Source of the DNA: Sambucus nigra
Taxonomy: Eukaryota > Streptophyta > Magnoliopsida > Dipsacales > Adoxaceae
Assembly (NCBI GenBank): GCA_949130495.1
Contig: OX422213.1
Span: 536,471,467-536,535,466 of the forward strand
Length of the DNA stretch: 64,000 nt
Reading direction: 5' to 3'
This document shows positions 34,446-44,636 of the stretch, in pieces; positions within the stretch are counted from its first letter, which is position 1, and every line of letters starts with the position of its first letter. A model generated the notes under the pieces. It did not search any database. It saw only the letters and a program-made list of their open reading frames with translations, and was not told where the DNA came from. Both the position numbers and the translations under genes were made by a program.

Positions 34446-35564
34446 TGTGACAACCCTCCTAATTAAACATCGGGTGATCAGGCCTTTATTAAATTAAAAC
34501 AGGTTTCTCAAATGGTTCATTCTTAGCATCACTGTCGAAAACTTTTTAATTACTAATCCCCTAAGTAAAATTAGACCGGTGCCAAATTTTATCTTTCTTA
34601 AAACAGATAAATCAACCATACGGAACAAAGTACAAATAATCATGTACTATAATTAAAACAACAAAGTAAAATTACAACAGAACAAAAGTAATTCCCGAAT
34701 AAACCATCGGCTAAAAATCCCAAACAATAATAGAATAACCACTAGTCTGAAACTAACATCTGAGACTAATACCGGACCACAAGTCCATACATAGAATAGT
34801 GTGAGATCCTGTACTAGATCTGAATGAGAGATATCGTCTAATCAAAATCCTGTAAGCATCCACTGTGCTACAGCTCCGAGTCTCTGGAATGGAATCATCA
34901 TACATGGCGTCCCTGTGGCTGGACAACTAAAAGGTTTTGAAAATATTTTATAGCAAGAGTTAGTACTCAAAACATTTTGAAAATATTTATCAAGGGTTTA
35001 TCACAATATAAAAATGCGGTTATTGATTACACATGTTAGGTTCTCGTACACTCTCTTGAGTTTACTCACCCCTCATCTCTTGTGCACACCTAACGTTCTA
35101 CACTTAGCATACCTAGCCATATCTTCCAAGCTATCTAGGACTAAGTAATCATCTGAACTTATCTATACTTAAGTTCCATTACCGCCCATACAGTACAACC
35201 GTTTCACTAACATCTCGCGTATGTTAATTAATTCTCAGGTAACATTTCAGCTATGTTTTTTTTCAATACTTCTCATTTAGTTTCACTATTAAAATTACTA
35301 CAATTCTCACAATTGTTGACTTCCCACTTGTGTAATTAAGTTTCACTACTTTAATTACTAAAAAGATTTTCTCTATCTAAAGGTGCATTTCATAATTAAG
35401 TTTCACTACTTAACTTACCAGTTCAGTATGTATCTTTAGATACATAATATATATCAATCTACTAATACACTGAAGTAGAATATCATCAAGCATATATTTC
35501 ACACACAATATATATACTAAGTATCAGTCATTACTATTTTGCCTTTTTTATACACGTAAAGGAC

Positions 35565-35880
35565 TCTTGGTTCGGAATGATTCATCGACCCCAAGGTAAG
35601 AATTGGTTCGGAATGATACATCGACCCCAATTATTTATATACAGAAATAAAGATCTCTTGGTTCGGAATGATTCATCGACCCCAAGAGAGAGTTGGTTCA
35701 GAATTATCCATCGACCCCAACTATTTTCAAAATATATATATATATACACATATTCTGGTTCGGGACTCTTCCATGGCGACACCAGTTCAAGGTTTGGTTC
35801 GGCATTTCTCATCGACCCCAAACATATAATAACATTATGTTAGTTCGGAATGTCTCATCGACCCTAACATAATTAATTTA
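35565..35880. repeat. Minisatellite GGTTCGGAATGATTCATCGACCCC
   Basis: About eight imperfect copies of a TTGGTTCGGAAT..TCATCGACCCCAA motif at 20-60 base spacing. Each copy starts with TTGG and ends with CCAA, so each can fold into a short hairpin. Related copies occur at 37800-38170. Confidence 0.85.
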
Positions 35881-36349
35881 GGTATCAATATCTTGACCTA
35901 AAAGATCACATAATTCAGTAGGTACACGCCCGAACTATTAATTATATACGTACGTAATATTTAAATCTCATATATATGCCGTACAACATTCGCTTTACGA
36001 TTTATCTAATTAATCGCATTTATTTGAGTATTCACATAACTCTAAGGGTCCTATTTACCCCTTACATATAATTTCAGTAGTTATCTCTTACCCTACTGGT
36101 CTATTACTTAAATTGAATTTACTTCGCCTCGTAACTCAATTTCCGAAGTCCCCGATACTCTACTCAATCGGATTATTCTCCTCGGTCAGTAATCCAAGCC
36201 CTACACCCAATGGCCTTATCGGACCTCAATAATATACCTATTGGTCTTATTCTCACTCCCATATAAGTATATGATAAACCCTAGGAAACTCATTCATTCC
36301 CAAAAATTAACGAAGACCTAAACACGAAAAACTCGGGAACAACAGCTTG

Positions 36350-36397
36350 CGTCGATCGATCGATAGTTCGAGATCGATCGATCGAACAGGGATAGAC
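36350..36397. repeat. GATCGATC palindrome cluster in LTR
   Basis: GTCGATCGATCGATAG and GAGATCGATCGATCGAAC lie side by side, enclosed by TGCGTC and GACGCA, giving a nested self-complementary region. It lies about 1.1 kb inside the LTR from its sense start. Confidence 0.85.
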
Positions 36398-37479
36398 GCA
36401 GTTTGTCTTCTTCGTTAATCTTATCCTCCATTAACAAATCTTCAAACTCCATTATAGTCCACCAAACTTTGACCCAATGATCCTAATATCTTTTCACGTA
36501 TACTAGGACAATTTCTAACGTGACAAATACATCACAAACTCCAATTACTTTAAAGAAATAATGAATTAAACCCAAAATTTCTTGAAACCCTAGTTATGGT
36601 GATCTTCCCATATTATCATTTAAAATCCAGATTTTAATCCGAAAATCATCAAGTCTAATCTGAATCTTAATCCTTTACATAAGGTAAATCATTCTACATG
36701 CGATTCCTATACCAACATGTATAAATATCATCTTTCTCCAATCAAGATAATGATTTAAACAAAACTATTCAAAAACCCTACACATGGGTATTATAACTTT
36801 ATAATTTTTGCAATAAACAACTTGCCTTATGATCAGTAGGGTCTGATTTCGTGGTTGTTGTTGATGATGGATGATCTTCATCCTTCAATCCTTCTTCCCC
36901 AACAAGTTCATAGTGAAAATCTCCTTTGAATCCTTCCCAATTCTTCCTTTTGCCTTGAGAATGGTTTCTCTCTTATCTCTAATGGCTATGGTGTGTTTTC
37001 ATGGGATTTCTAACCCTAACCCCTCTATCATACGGCTGATATAAAGCTCTCAATTTCGTAGGTCTCCGTACCCTCTTATGTTAAAAGACCAAAACGACCC
37101 CGAACGGTCTCGATTTAGTCCAAAATTACCCCGGGACTCAACTAGTACCCCCGGGTATACTATTTTGACTAATTTGACCCTTCCGGACTCATCTGTGACC
37201 TCTAAATTATTATTTGAGTCACTTAAAAAATATTACTCATTCTCACCCCAACACGGTCTACACGCGTTAAGTAACTATTTACCACTCGCACTAAGTAAAT
37301 ATAATGAGGCAATATAAACCGGTATCTATCTCTCGATTAATATTCCATAATTATAATTTTAAATAAAACTCTTTAAATTACTACTCTTACGTAATTTAAA
37401 TTAAGCCGTATTTTCTCATTTAATTCTCCAATCTAATTAAATAGAATATTTGGAATATTCAGAAATACGGGGTATTACA

Positions 37480-37493
37480 TACTTCCCCCCTTA
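37480..37493 (-). other. Polypurine tract for the 34446-37479 LTR
   Basis: Minus-strand TAAGGGGGGAAGTA immediately upstream of the LTR start. It defines this LTR as a sense 3' LTR whose internal region lay to the right. Confidence 0.75.
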
Positions 37494-37689
37494 CAAAGGA
37501 ATTTCGTCCTCGAAATTAGGATAAGGCTGGTATTAAAACTACGGACCTTAAACGTCATTGCATCCTCTAATACCCAAAATCAAATCATACCATCCTAACG
37601 GTCGCCCCAAGTACATGACTTGCTTCATTATAAACTCTTACTACATGTTACCCATGCCGCCTATATCATAATTAAGTCTCACTTAATTT

Positions 37690-38270
37690 ACCCTCTTGAT
37701 GTGTAACTCTCTATATATAGCATCCATGTGCCTACTATCACTCTTGAGTAGAATATTATAATGTATATATTTCGCACACAATATATACTATAAGGAAATT
37801 GGTCCGACAATATAATCGGCCCCAATAATCCTATCATTTACATTGGTTCGGAAATCTCTCGACCCCAAGGTAAATGTAACGCATATGTTGGTTCAGACCT
37901 TCCTTCGATACCAATATTTATCATCGGTTTGGTTCGGAAACATCATTGACCCCAAATCGATCCCTCATGTATTGGTCCGGAACATCATCGACCCCAATAC
38001 AGAATTTAAGCACACTTATCATCGCACATAAGTAGAAAAATCAATAGGTATATATCTTACACATAACATATACTATAGACACTTATTTTATAATCACCCC
38101 CCTTCTGTAACACTTTTGGGGTTATTGGCTCGGAATCCCTCCTCGATCACCAATGGTGATTAATTATATTGTCTCAGAATCGCATCTCGAGCACCAATGT
38201 ATGTATGTATATCTCATCGCACATGAGTAGACAGTTTGTGAGCCATATATTACACATTTCATAAACCCTA
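37690..38270. repeat. Degenerate tandem copies of the LTR minisatellite module
   Basis: A composite module recurs: AGTAGAATAT..TATATTTCGCACACAATATATACTA followed by TTGGTTCGGAA..CGACCCCAA. Copies lie near 37745-37990, 38028-38160 and 38220, and also inside the LTR at 35465-35880. It is either a partial LTR duplication or an expansion of LTR repeats into the 3' UTR. Confidence 0.6.
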
Positions 38271-39389
38271 AAATGTCATACTCCAATAGAATGTACTCAT
38301 ATCACGCGTTAAGGACTAAAAGTTCGAAATGTCTCCTCGAACCACCACTCAAAGTACACATGTCCTCAAACCACCACTCAAAGTACACATATGTTCATAA
38401 TAGGTATCCAAGAACCTAAACTTTATGTACAGATCATATAGGCACTCACACTACCTATAAATATGCTCATATAGGTATACATTCAACCTACGAATTTATC
38501 AGTGGGTTTCTCCAAAATTCCACTATCGTAAGGGCGTATTATCCTCCTTTCTCACTAACATTGAGTCGTAGGCAACACAACATACTCAAAATAATACTTA
38601 ATCTCTATTACTCCCTGACCATCTCTCACAGGGTGGAATTTTAGGATTTTCTCTTGATTCACAATCATGTAGAGCGGCACCGTGCACTCTCCCTTTTCAA
38701 CTACATACTAATCCATCCCGGTCAACCCATTTCACTAACCCAGCGAAATGTTGGCTTAATTATGATGTTCACAACCCATCAATAATTTATAAGTCTGTCT
38801 CCTCATTCCATCATTGGAAATGTAGGTTCACTACCACATTCCGATTGCATATTTCGGGTTTATTTTTCTCTATCAAGTAGTGGTGCGTCTGGAGACAATC
38901 TCACTATGTCTCTTCCTCAACATTTCTTCCTACTTACGTCATCTTTCCTCAAGTGGTACTCTATTCCCCTTTCTCTCCGGGTATATTATACTTTACAATC
39001 CATGCACTCTTCGCAATTGGCGCACTTTTGGGGTTGGTTACTTTATAAGAATCAACATTTTAGTAACATGTAAGTCACTCTCAACACTCAGTCAAGTAGC
39101 ACCTTACTCTACTTCTTCACAATAGTTTGGTCTCCCCTATTAAAAGATAACTTTTGAACGGCTTCCGACCAACTTTGATCCGCTAGGGTGTGCTGGATCT
39201 CCAAGGGACATCATAAGGATCGACAGCACTCGCATATGCCTTGAAATGGAAACCTCGGCCATACATAGGACGAGCTTGTAGGAAGTCACCAGCAACCTCA
39301 TCAAACCACCAGTTCAACCTCATATCAGGCTGACCCTGCCCATTGTCTCGGCTAAGATTAGGCTGAGACCTACATGGAACACTCGGATT
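38271..39389. other. Nothing recognised
   Basis: No TE domain found on either strand. A minus-strand 70-codon frame at 39183-39395 abuts the Tat LTR at the position of a Tat antisense ORF, but has no matching motif. Confidence 0.5.
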
Positions 39390-39967
39390 GAACACGTATC
39401 AAGACTCACCAACCTCGGCCTCACCAACGCCGAGGTCATACACTAGGCACGATAGCCGAGCACCTGCTGATATTCAGAAAAGGACACGTTGACACAAATC
39501 AGTTATAACAAGATTATTTCCCACACGTGGGGAGAATATTGCATCATCATTCTCTACATGTGACAGTGACAGATGGCACTCCCACACTGGTGAGGTAACC
39601 ACACACATGCTCATGGCATGCATGGGGGGTACATTACACCCCCTAGGTACTATATATAGAGGTCATCCTCTACCTTGCAAAGGGATCCCATATATATTCA
39701 ACCCTAGCTGAAACTCTGTCCATATACGCTGTACGAGAGATAAAGCTTGAGAGATTGCATCCATGGCTATTAGTGCCTTGTTGCAGTGAGATTATTCACG
39801 CACATAGTGGACATAGGCCAATCTAGGCTGAACCACTTATATCCTGGTGTATTCTCCTCTTCTCCTCATCTCATTCTCTTACTTCTTTACATAATTGTGT
39901 TGCCATTGCTGTCCTTAGATTGATCTTGAGAACACCTTATCTGGTGGTGCTAATTCCAGCATCATCA
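39390..39967 (+). repeat. Tat-family LTR, plus orientation (truncated or solo)
   Basis: It shares with the reverse complement of 6845-7704 the U3 core (ACACCCCCTAGGTACTATATATAG; TATA at 39650-39658), a GTGGACATAGGCC..CTAGGCTGAACCACTTATAT block and the end ACACCTTATCTGGTGGTG..GCATCATCA at 39967. The right edge is therefore exact. The left edge (TGAACACG at 39390) is a guess. The following CTTGT has no duplicate at the left edge, so this is not a simple solo-LTR insertion. It truncates the chromodomain on its right. Confidence 0.75.
39650..39658 (+). promoter_or_regulatory. TATA box in the Tat-family LTR
   Basis: CTATATATAG after CCCCCTAGGTA, conserved with 7150-7161 and 20850-20860. Confidence 0.65.
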
Positions 39968-41158
39968 CTTGTGATCTTAATCTACGCTCCCCATGATCCA
40001 AAATAGAAATAGGTTGTTCTTCATACGAAATGTCGGGTTGTAAGTCAATATCCTCAAAAGGAATATGACAAAGCGCATCATCGCACCTCTTGTACTTCTT
40101 TAGAGAGGAAACGTGAAATACATCATGAATTTGTTGTAATTGCTCTGGTAAAGCAAGTTGGTATGCCACTGGACCCACCTTTGCAATAACTAGGAAAGGT
40201 CCAACAAAATGTGGTGCTAGTTTCCCTTTCTTACCGAAGCGCTTGATACCTTTCATGGGTGACACTCTAACCAAAACTTGGTCTCCAATTTCCAACTCCA
40301 TGTGTCTTCTACCCGCATCGGCATAGCTCTTTTGACGATCTTGGGCTATCCGAATGCGATTTCGAATGAGTTCAATCTTAGAAGAGGTATCTTGGATTAT
40401 TTCAGGTCTAAGAAATTTATTATCGCCCACTTCCAACCAACAAGCGGGAGATCTACAAGGCCTTCCATACAAAGCTTCATAAGGTGCCATTACTATAGTA
40501 AATTGGTACGAGTTGTTATAAGTGAACTCGACCAATGGGAGATATTTTTCCCAACTACCTTTGAATTCAAGCATGCATATGCAAAGCATATCCTCTAACA
40601 TTTGGTTTACGCTTTCGGTTTGGCCATCTGTTTGAGGATGGTAAGATGTGCTCAACTTCAACTCGGTCCCCATAGCCTCTTGGAAACTTCACCAAAAGTG
40701 GGAAACGAAGATCTTGTCTCGGTCGAAACTATATTGAAAGGCACCCCAAGGAGTCTAACCACCTCCTCGATGGATAAGCGGGTATACCGAGCAGTGTTAT
40801 AATCTGTCCGCACAGGTAGGAAGTGTGCCGACTTGGTCAAACGGTCAACAATCACCCAAATAAAATCACACCCACTCTGGGATCTTGGCAAGACCGTAAT
40901 AAAATCCATCGATATACTTTCCCATTTCCATACCGGAATCTTTAATGGTTGCAACAAACCGGTCAGTCGTTGATGATTGATCTTGACCAACTGACAAGTT
41001 GTGCATTGGGATACGAACTCAGAAATATCCTTCTTCATACCTAGCCACCAATACTGACGACGCATGCCTTGATACATCTTGTCCCCGCCAGGATGTATCG
41101 TAAACTTCGACCCGTGAGGTTCAGACATCATCGCCCGTCTCAAATCCACTTCTTCCAA
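39968..41158 (-). pseudogene. Chromovirus integrase with truncated chromodomain
   Basis: H2C2 zinc-binding: HPGGDKMYQGMRRQYWW..CTTCQLVK (about 41100-40980). Core: WESISMDFITVLPRS (about 40900; first catalytic Asp present). The second catalytic Asp region is hit by a one-base deletion near 40727 (TCG ACC GAG instead of a TCG GAC CGA-like phase), and a stop follows in the resumed frame. Then MGTELKLSTSYHPQTDGQTE (about 40670-40615; catalytic Glu present). The GPY region FVGPFLVIAKVGPVAYQLAL (about 40220-40165) and HDVFHVSSLKKY follow. The chromodomain begins ISILDHGERRLRSQV and is cut at 39967; the last codons come from the Tat LTR. Confidence 0.88.
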
Positions 41159-41347
41159 AACAATGAGCCTTCCATGGAAGCGTAATCCACCCTCCGAACT
41201 AATTGAGTAGGACTTTGCTCCCTCGGACAGTAATCAATAAATATGGAATCGACAACCCTTATCCGTTCCTTGGGCCTCAACAACTCTAGCTACGATGGTA
41301 GGGGTAACGGTCATCACCGACATGAATGCCCTAACCATCGCATCCTG

Positions 41348-42640
41348 CTAACTAAGTTCCTTCCACTTAGCCTTCCAAACATCAACTAACTCTCCCTCGG
41401 GCTTCCTACTTAAGGCATCCACTACAATGTTCACCTTGCTCGGATGATAACGAATATCAAATTGATAATCTTTCATGAACTTCAACCATTGACATTGTCG
41501 CATATTCAAATCCTTTTGGGAAAATAAATATTTCAGCAATTTGTGGTCCATGAAAAGACTGAACTTCTCCCCCAAAAGATAATGCCTCCATATCTTTAAG
41601 GTAAAGACAACTGCGGCAAGTTCTAATTCATACACCGGGTAGTTTCTTTCATGGGGCTTTAGCTTGCGAGAAGCATAAGCGATAGCCCGCCTCTCTTGCT
41701 GAAGTACACCTCCTAATCCTTGAAGAGATGCATCGGTGAAGACTATATATTCCAATCCCCGTTTTTGCAACGTAAGGACTGGAGCCGAAGTCAACTTATC
41801 TTTGAGCTCATCAAATACAGCATGGAAAGAATTATCCCAAACAAATCTCACTCCCTTCCTGGTCAAATTCATCAAAGGGCTAGGGATCTTTAAAAAACCC
41901 TTGATGAATCGACGGTAATAACCCGCCAAACCCAGAAAACTATGAACCTCGGTAGGTGTCATGGTCTGACCCCACTCCCTCACCGCAACCACCTTGCTCG
42001 GATCCATCGATATACCCTGGGACGTCACCACATGACCCAGAAACTGTACCTCCTATAGCCAAAAACTACACTTCTCGAACTTGGCATATAATTGATGGTC
42101 CCTCAATCTTTGTAGAACCAGCCTCAAATGCATAGCATGATCAGATTTCGTTCGAGAATAGACTAAGATGTCATCAATGAACACAATAACAAATTGGTTC
42201 AGGAAATCCCGAAATACTCTATTCATGAGATCCATAAATACAACGGGGGCATTGGTTAGTCCAAAGGGCATAACCAAAACTTCATAGGACCCGTATCTTG
42301 TCAGAAAAGCAGTCTTCGATACATCCTCCTCTCGTATCCTCAACTGGTGATACCCCATCCTCTAGTCGATTTTTGAGAAGTACGACGCTCCTCGAAGTTG
42401 ATCAAATAAGTCATCGATACGAGGCAAAGGGTATTTATTTTGGATAGTGACCTTGTTCAACTCTCTGTAATCCACACATAACTAGAGAGAACCGTCTCTT
42501 TTCTTTACAAACAACATTGGAACATCCCATGGTGATGTGCTACGCCTAATAAATCCTTGCTCCAACAACTTCTGAATTTGATCTCTTAGCTCCCTCATTT
42601 CAATTGGAGCCATTCTATACGAAGCCCTTGCAATAGACCG
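41348..42640 (-). pseudogene. Chromovirus reverse transcriptase and RNase H
   Basis: [20 protein letters not shown] (about 42470), MPFGLTNAP (about 42270), and FIDDILVYS (about 42180), where the catalytic Asp pair is intact. [15 protein letters not shown] (about 41920) and the RNase H with [33 protein letters not shown] and [15 protein letters not shown] (about 41740-41400) are also near consensus. Three single-codon stops interrupt it: at about 42480 (before LCVDY), 42360 (between SKID and RMGYHQ) and 42050 (after CSFWL). The rest reads through, so its death looks relatively recent. Confidence 0.9.
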
Positions 42641-43255
42641 CATTCTCGGCACTAAATCGATCACAAACTCAATCTCACGGCTAGGAGGTAAACCCGGTAT
42701 TTCTCGGAAGACATCATCGAAATCCCGCACAACCTGAATATAATCCAAGCGAACAATTACATCCCTAGAAGTCTCCTCTGTAATATAATACATATAAGTA
42801 CTAGTACTTCCCTCTAAACGAGGCAAAAATACCAAGAACATTTCTTGTCCCGGAACGGGGAAGACTATACTCTTCTCGTAATAATTAACTATAGCGTGAT
42901 ACTTCATAAGCCAATCCATGCCCAAAATCACATCATACCCGACCATGTCAAGGACGAGTAAATTGACCTCAAAACATAAATTACCAAGTCTAATTCCCAT
43001 ATTTTTACAAACAAGAAAAATGAGTGAACCATCACCCATAGAGGACTCGACACTAGTAAAAGTACTCTCAACAGATTTTATCAATTCCGTGGTCTGTGCA
43101 AAGCTTCTAGAAATGAATGAATGTGTCGCACCCGTATAAAATAAAACGCGACCCATGTGTCCTTGAATAAGGAACTTACCCTCAATGGTTGGCAGTACCG
43201 GCGGAGCCGGAGGAAGCATATCATTCTGAACATGATAAACCCTCCCATACTGCAA
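42641..43255 (-). pseudogene. Chromovirus aspartic protease
   Basis: The active-site loop reads RVLFYTGATHSFIS (about 43145-43105) where the family has VLFDSGATHSFIS, so the catalytic Asp codon GAT has become TAT (Tyr) and the enzyme would be inactive. The flap and C-terminal part (YDVILGMDWLMKYHAIVNY, about 42940) are conserved. The segment runs in frame into RT. Confidence 0.88.
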
Positions 43256-44412
43256 CTGACCCTACTGTGGAGGAATAACGGGGTTAGGTACCTGCGGAGG
43301 AAACTGAACGTAGGGATGTTGTGGAGCTCTAGGAAACTGTCCTCCAATCAACTGAGGACACTCCTTCTTATAATGACCCGCTTCACCGCATTGGAAACAC
43401 TGAACCATCATATTTTTGGCATTTCGACCACGATTATTTCTAAACTGATTTGCACCTTGGCCCTGTTGGCCTCTACCTCCCTAACCACCACAACTTGCTT
43501 GTTGTTGTGGGGCACCTTGACCGTGCATGTTGTTATGGTTCCCCGAATTAAACCCACCAGAACGTTGCCTCTTTGACAAGTCCCCTGCTGGGTATCCCTC
43601 TCTTTCTGCTTACTACCCGAAGGTTGGGACGAGGGAAAAACTCCTCCTCCAATCCCACTACCTCCAGGCCTTCCCGCATGCCCCACTACGGAGGCCTTCT
43701 TGCCACCTTTCAAAAACAATCTATGCTCTTGGCAATGTAGTAGAGATGCATTCATTACCTCACCAAAAGTTCGCAGTGCCGGATTACCCAGTAAGTGTTG
43801 TCGGATTCTCCAGTTCAAGCCTCTCATAAACTTCGAAACTTTCCTTTCCTCGGGAGACACTTCATCCGGTACAAAACTTGTTAACCGAGTGAACTGCTCT
43901 TCATATTCTGCCATCGACCTCTCCCCTTGCACAAGGTCTTATAACCTCCTTATCATCTCCCCTTGAATGGAGGGAGGAAAGTACTTTTGATCAAACAAAA
44001 CCCAAAATTCAGAAATCATCATAGTGTTTCTCTGCTCGGGTGTAGTCATAGACTCCCACCAATGTAATGCGGCTCCAACAAGTTTAAAGGTAGAAAGGAC
44101 TTGTTTCTTTTCCTCGCTATATTCAACCATACGTAAATGGCCTTATATGTCTTTCTTCCACTGATTCGGCTTTATGACATCCGAACCTCCGTCAAATTCT
44201 GGGGGTTTACCCTTTAGAAAAGACTCCCTAGCTCTCTCCCACAGATAAGGTTCCGTAGGAGCTTGGACATCGGGCGCTCGCTGTTGAGCTTGTGGCATTT
44301 GTTGGGCCACTTCTGTCATGGCCAAATTAACTGCTTGAGCCACTATGTTCGCCACATTCGTAGCATTAAATATACCTTGTGGCGACGGTGGAGGACCAAC
44401 TTCCTCTTCCAC
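43256..44412 (-). pseudogene. Chromovirus gag with CCHC zinc knuckle
   Basis: The ATG at 44412 opens MEEEVGPPPSPQGIF. The retrotrans_gag core spans about 44130-43700 (ALHWWESMTTPEQRNTM, FDQKYFPPSIQGEMIRRL, MAEYEEQFTRLTSFVPDEV, ERKVSKFMRGLNWRIRQHL). The knuckle CFQCGEAGHYKKEC (Cx2Cx4Hx4C) is complete at about 43400-43355. Stops lie at about 44140, 43936 and near 43260, and the knuckle is in another frame from the core. Confidence 0.87.
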
Positions 44413-44622
44413 AATCCTTTTTCATCTCTCCGGGCGACCTATTTTCGGTGGCATCTGAGATGGAGAAACAATAGAGTTAAAATACTATATAAAACAATCT
44501 ATTTTTGGCAGAAGATCATACACATAAGCAACAAAACAGTCCTAACACTAGGCTCTATATCAAAGAATGCTACGGTAGAGTATGACAAGTCCACAAGGAT
44601 CCCAAAGACTCTAGAACCTGAT

Positions 44623-44634
44623 GCTCTAATACCA
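44623..44634 (-). other. Primer-binding site, tRNA-iMet type
   Basis: Minus-strand TGGTATTAGAGC, two bases after the 5' LTR end; one transition from TGGTATCAGAGC. Confidence 0.88.
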
Positions 44635-44636
44635 TC

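Larger units (their letters stand above)
34446..37479 (-). repeat. 3.0 kb chromovirus (Tekay-like) LTR
   Basis: On the minus strand it begins TGTAATACCCCGTATTTC at 37479, directly after a TTCGAGGACGAAATTCC..GGGGGGAAG lead, and ends GGGTTGTCACA at 34446. The lead sequence (end of the integrase frame and PPT) and the TGTAATACCC start are typical of long-LTR chromoviruses of the Tekay/Del group. No matching second LTR or pol of this family is in the window, but 63499-64000 is a relative. Inside are the TTCGG..CGACCCCA minisatellite (35565-35880) and a TCGA-rich palindrome (36350-36397). Confidence 0.75.

Noticed and set aside
35577..35843. Overlapping open frames on both strands over the minisatellite
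   Set aside because: They repeat the minisatellite unit in translation; no codon-level signal.
39183..39395. 70-codon minus-strand frame as a gene
   Set aside because: The position suits a Tat antisense ORF start, but no motif supports it.
39390..39967. Simple solo LTR with target duplication
   Set aside because: CTTGT after the right edge has no copy next to a TG start on the left.
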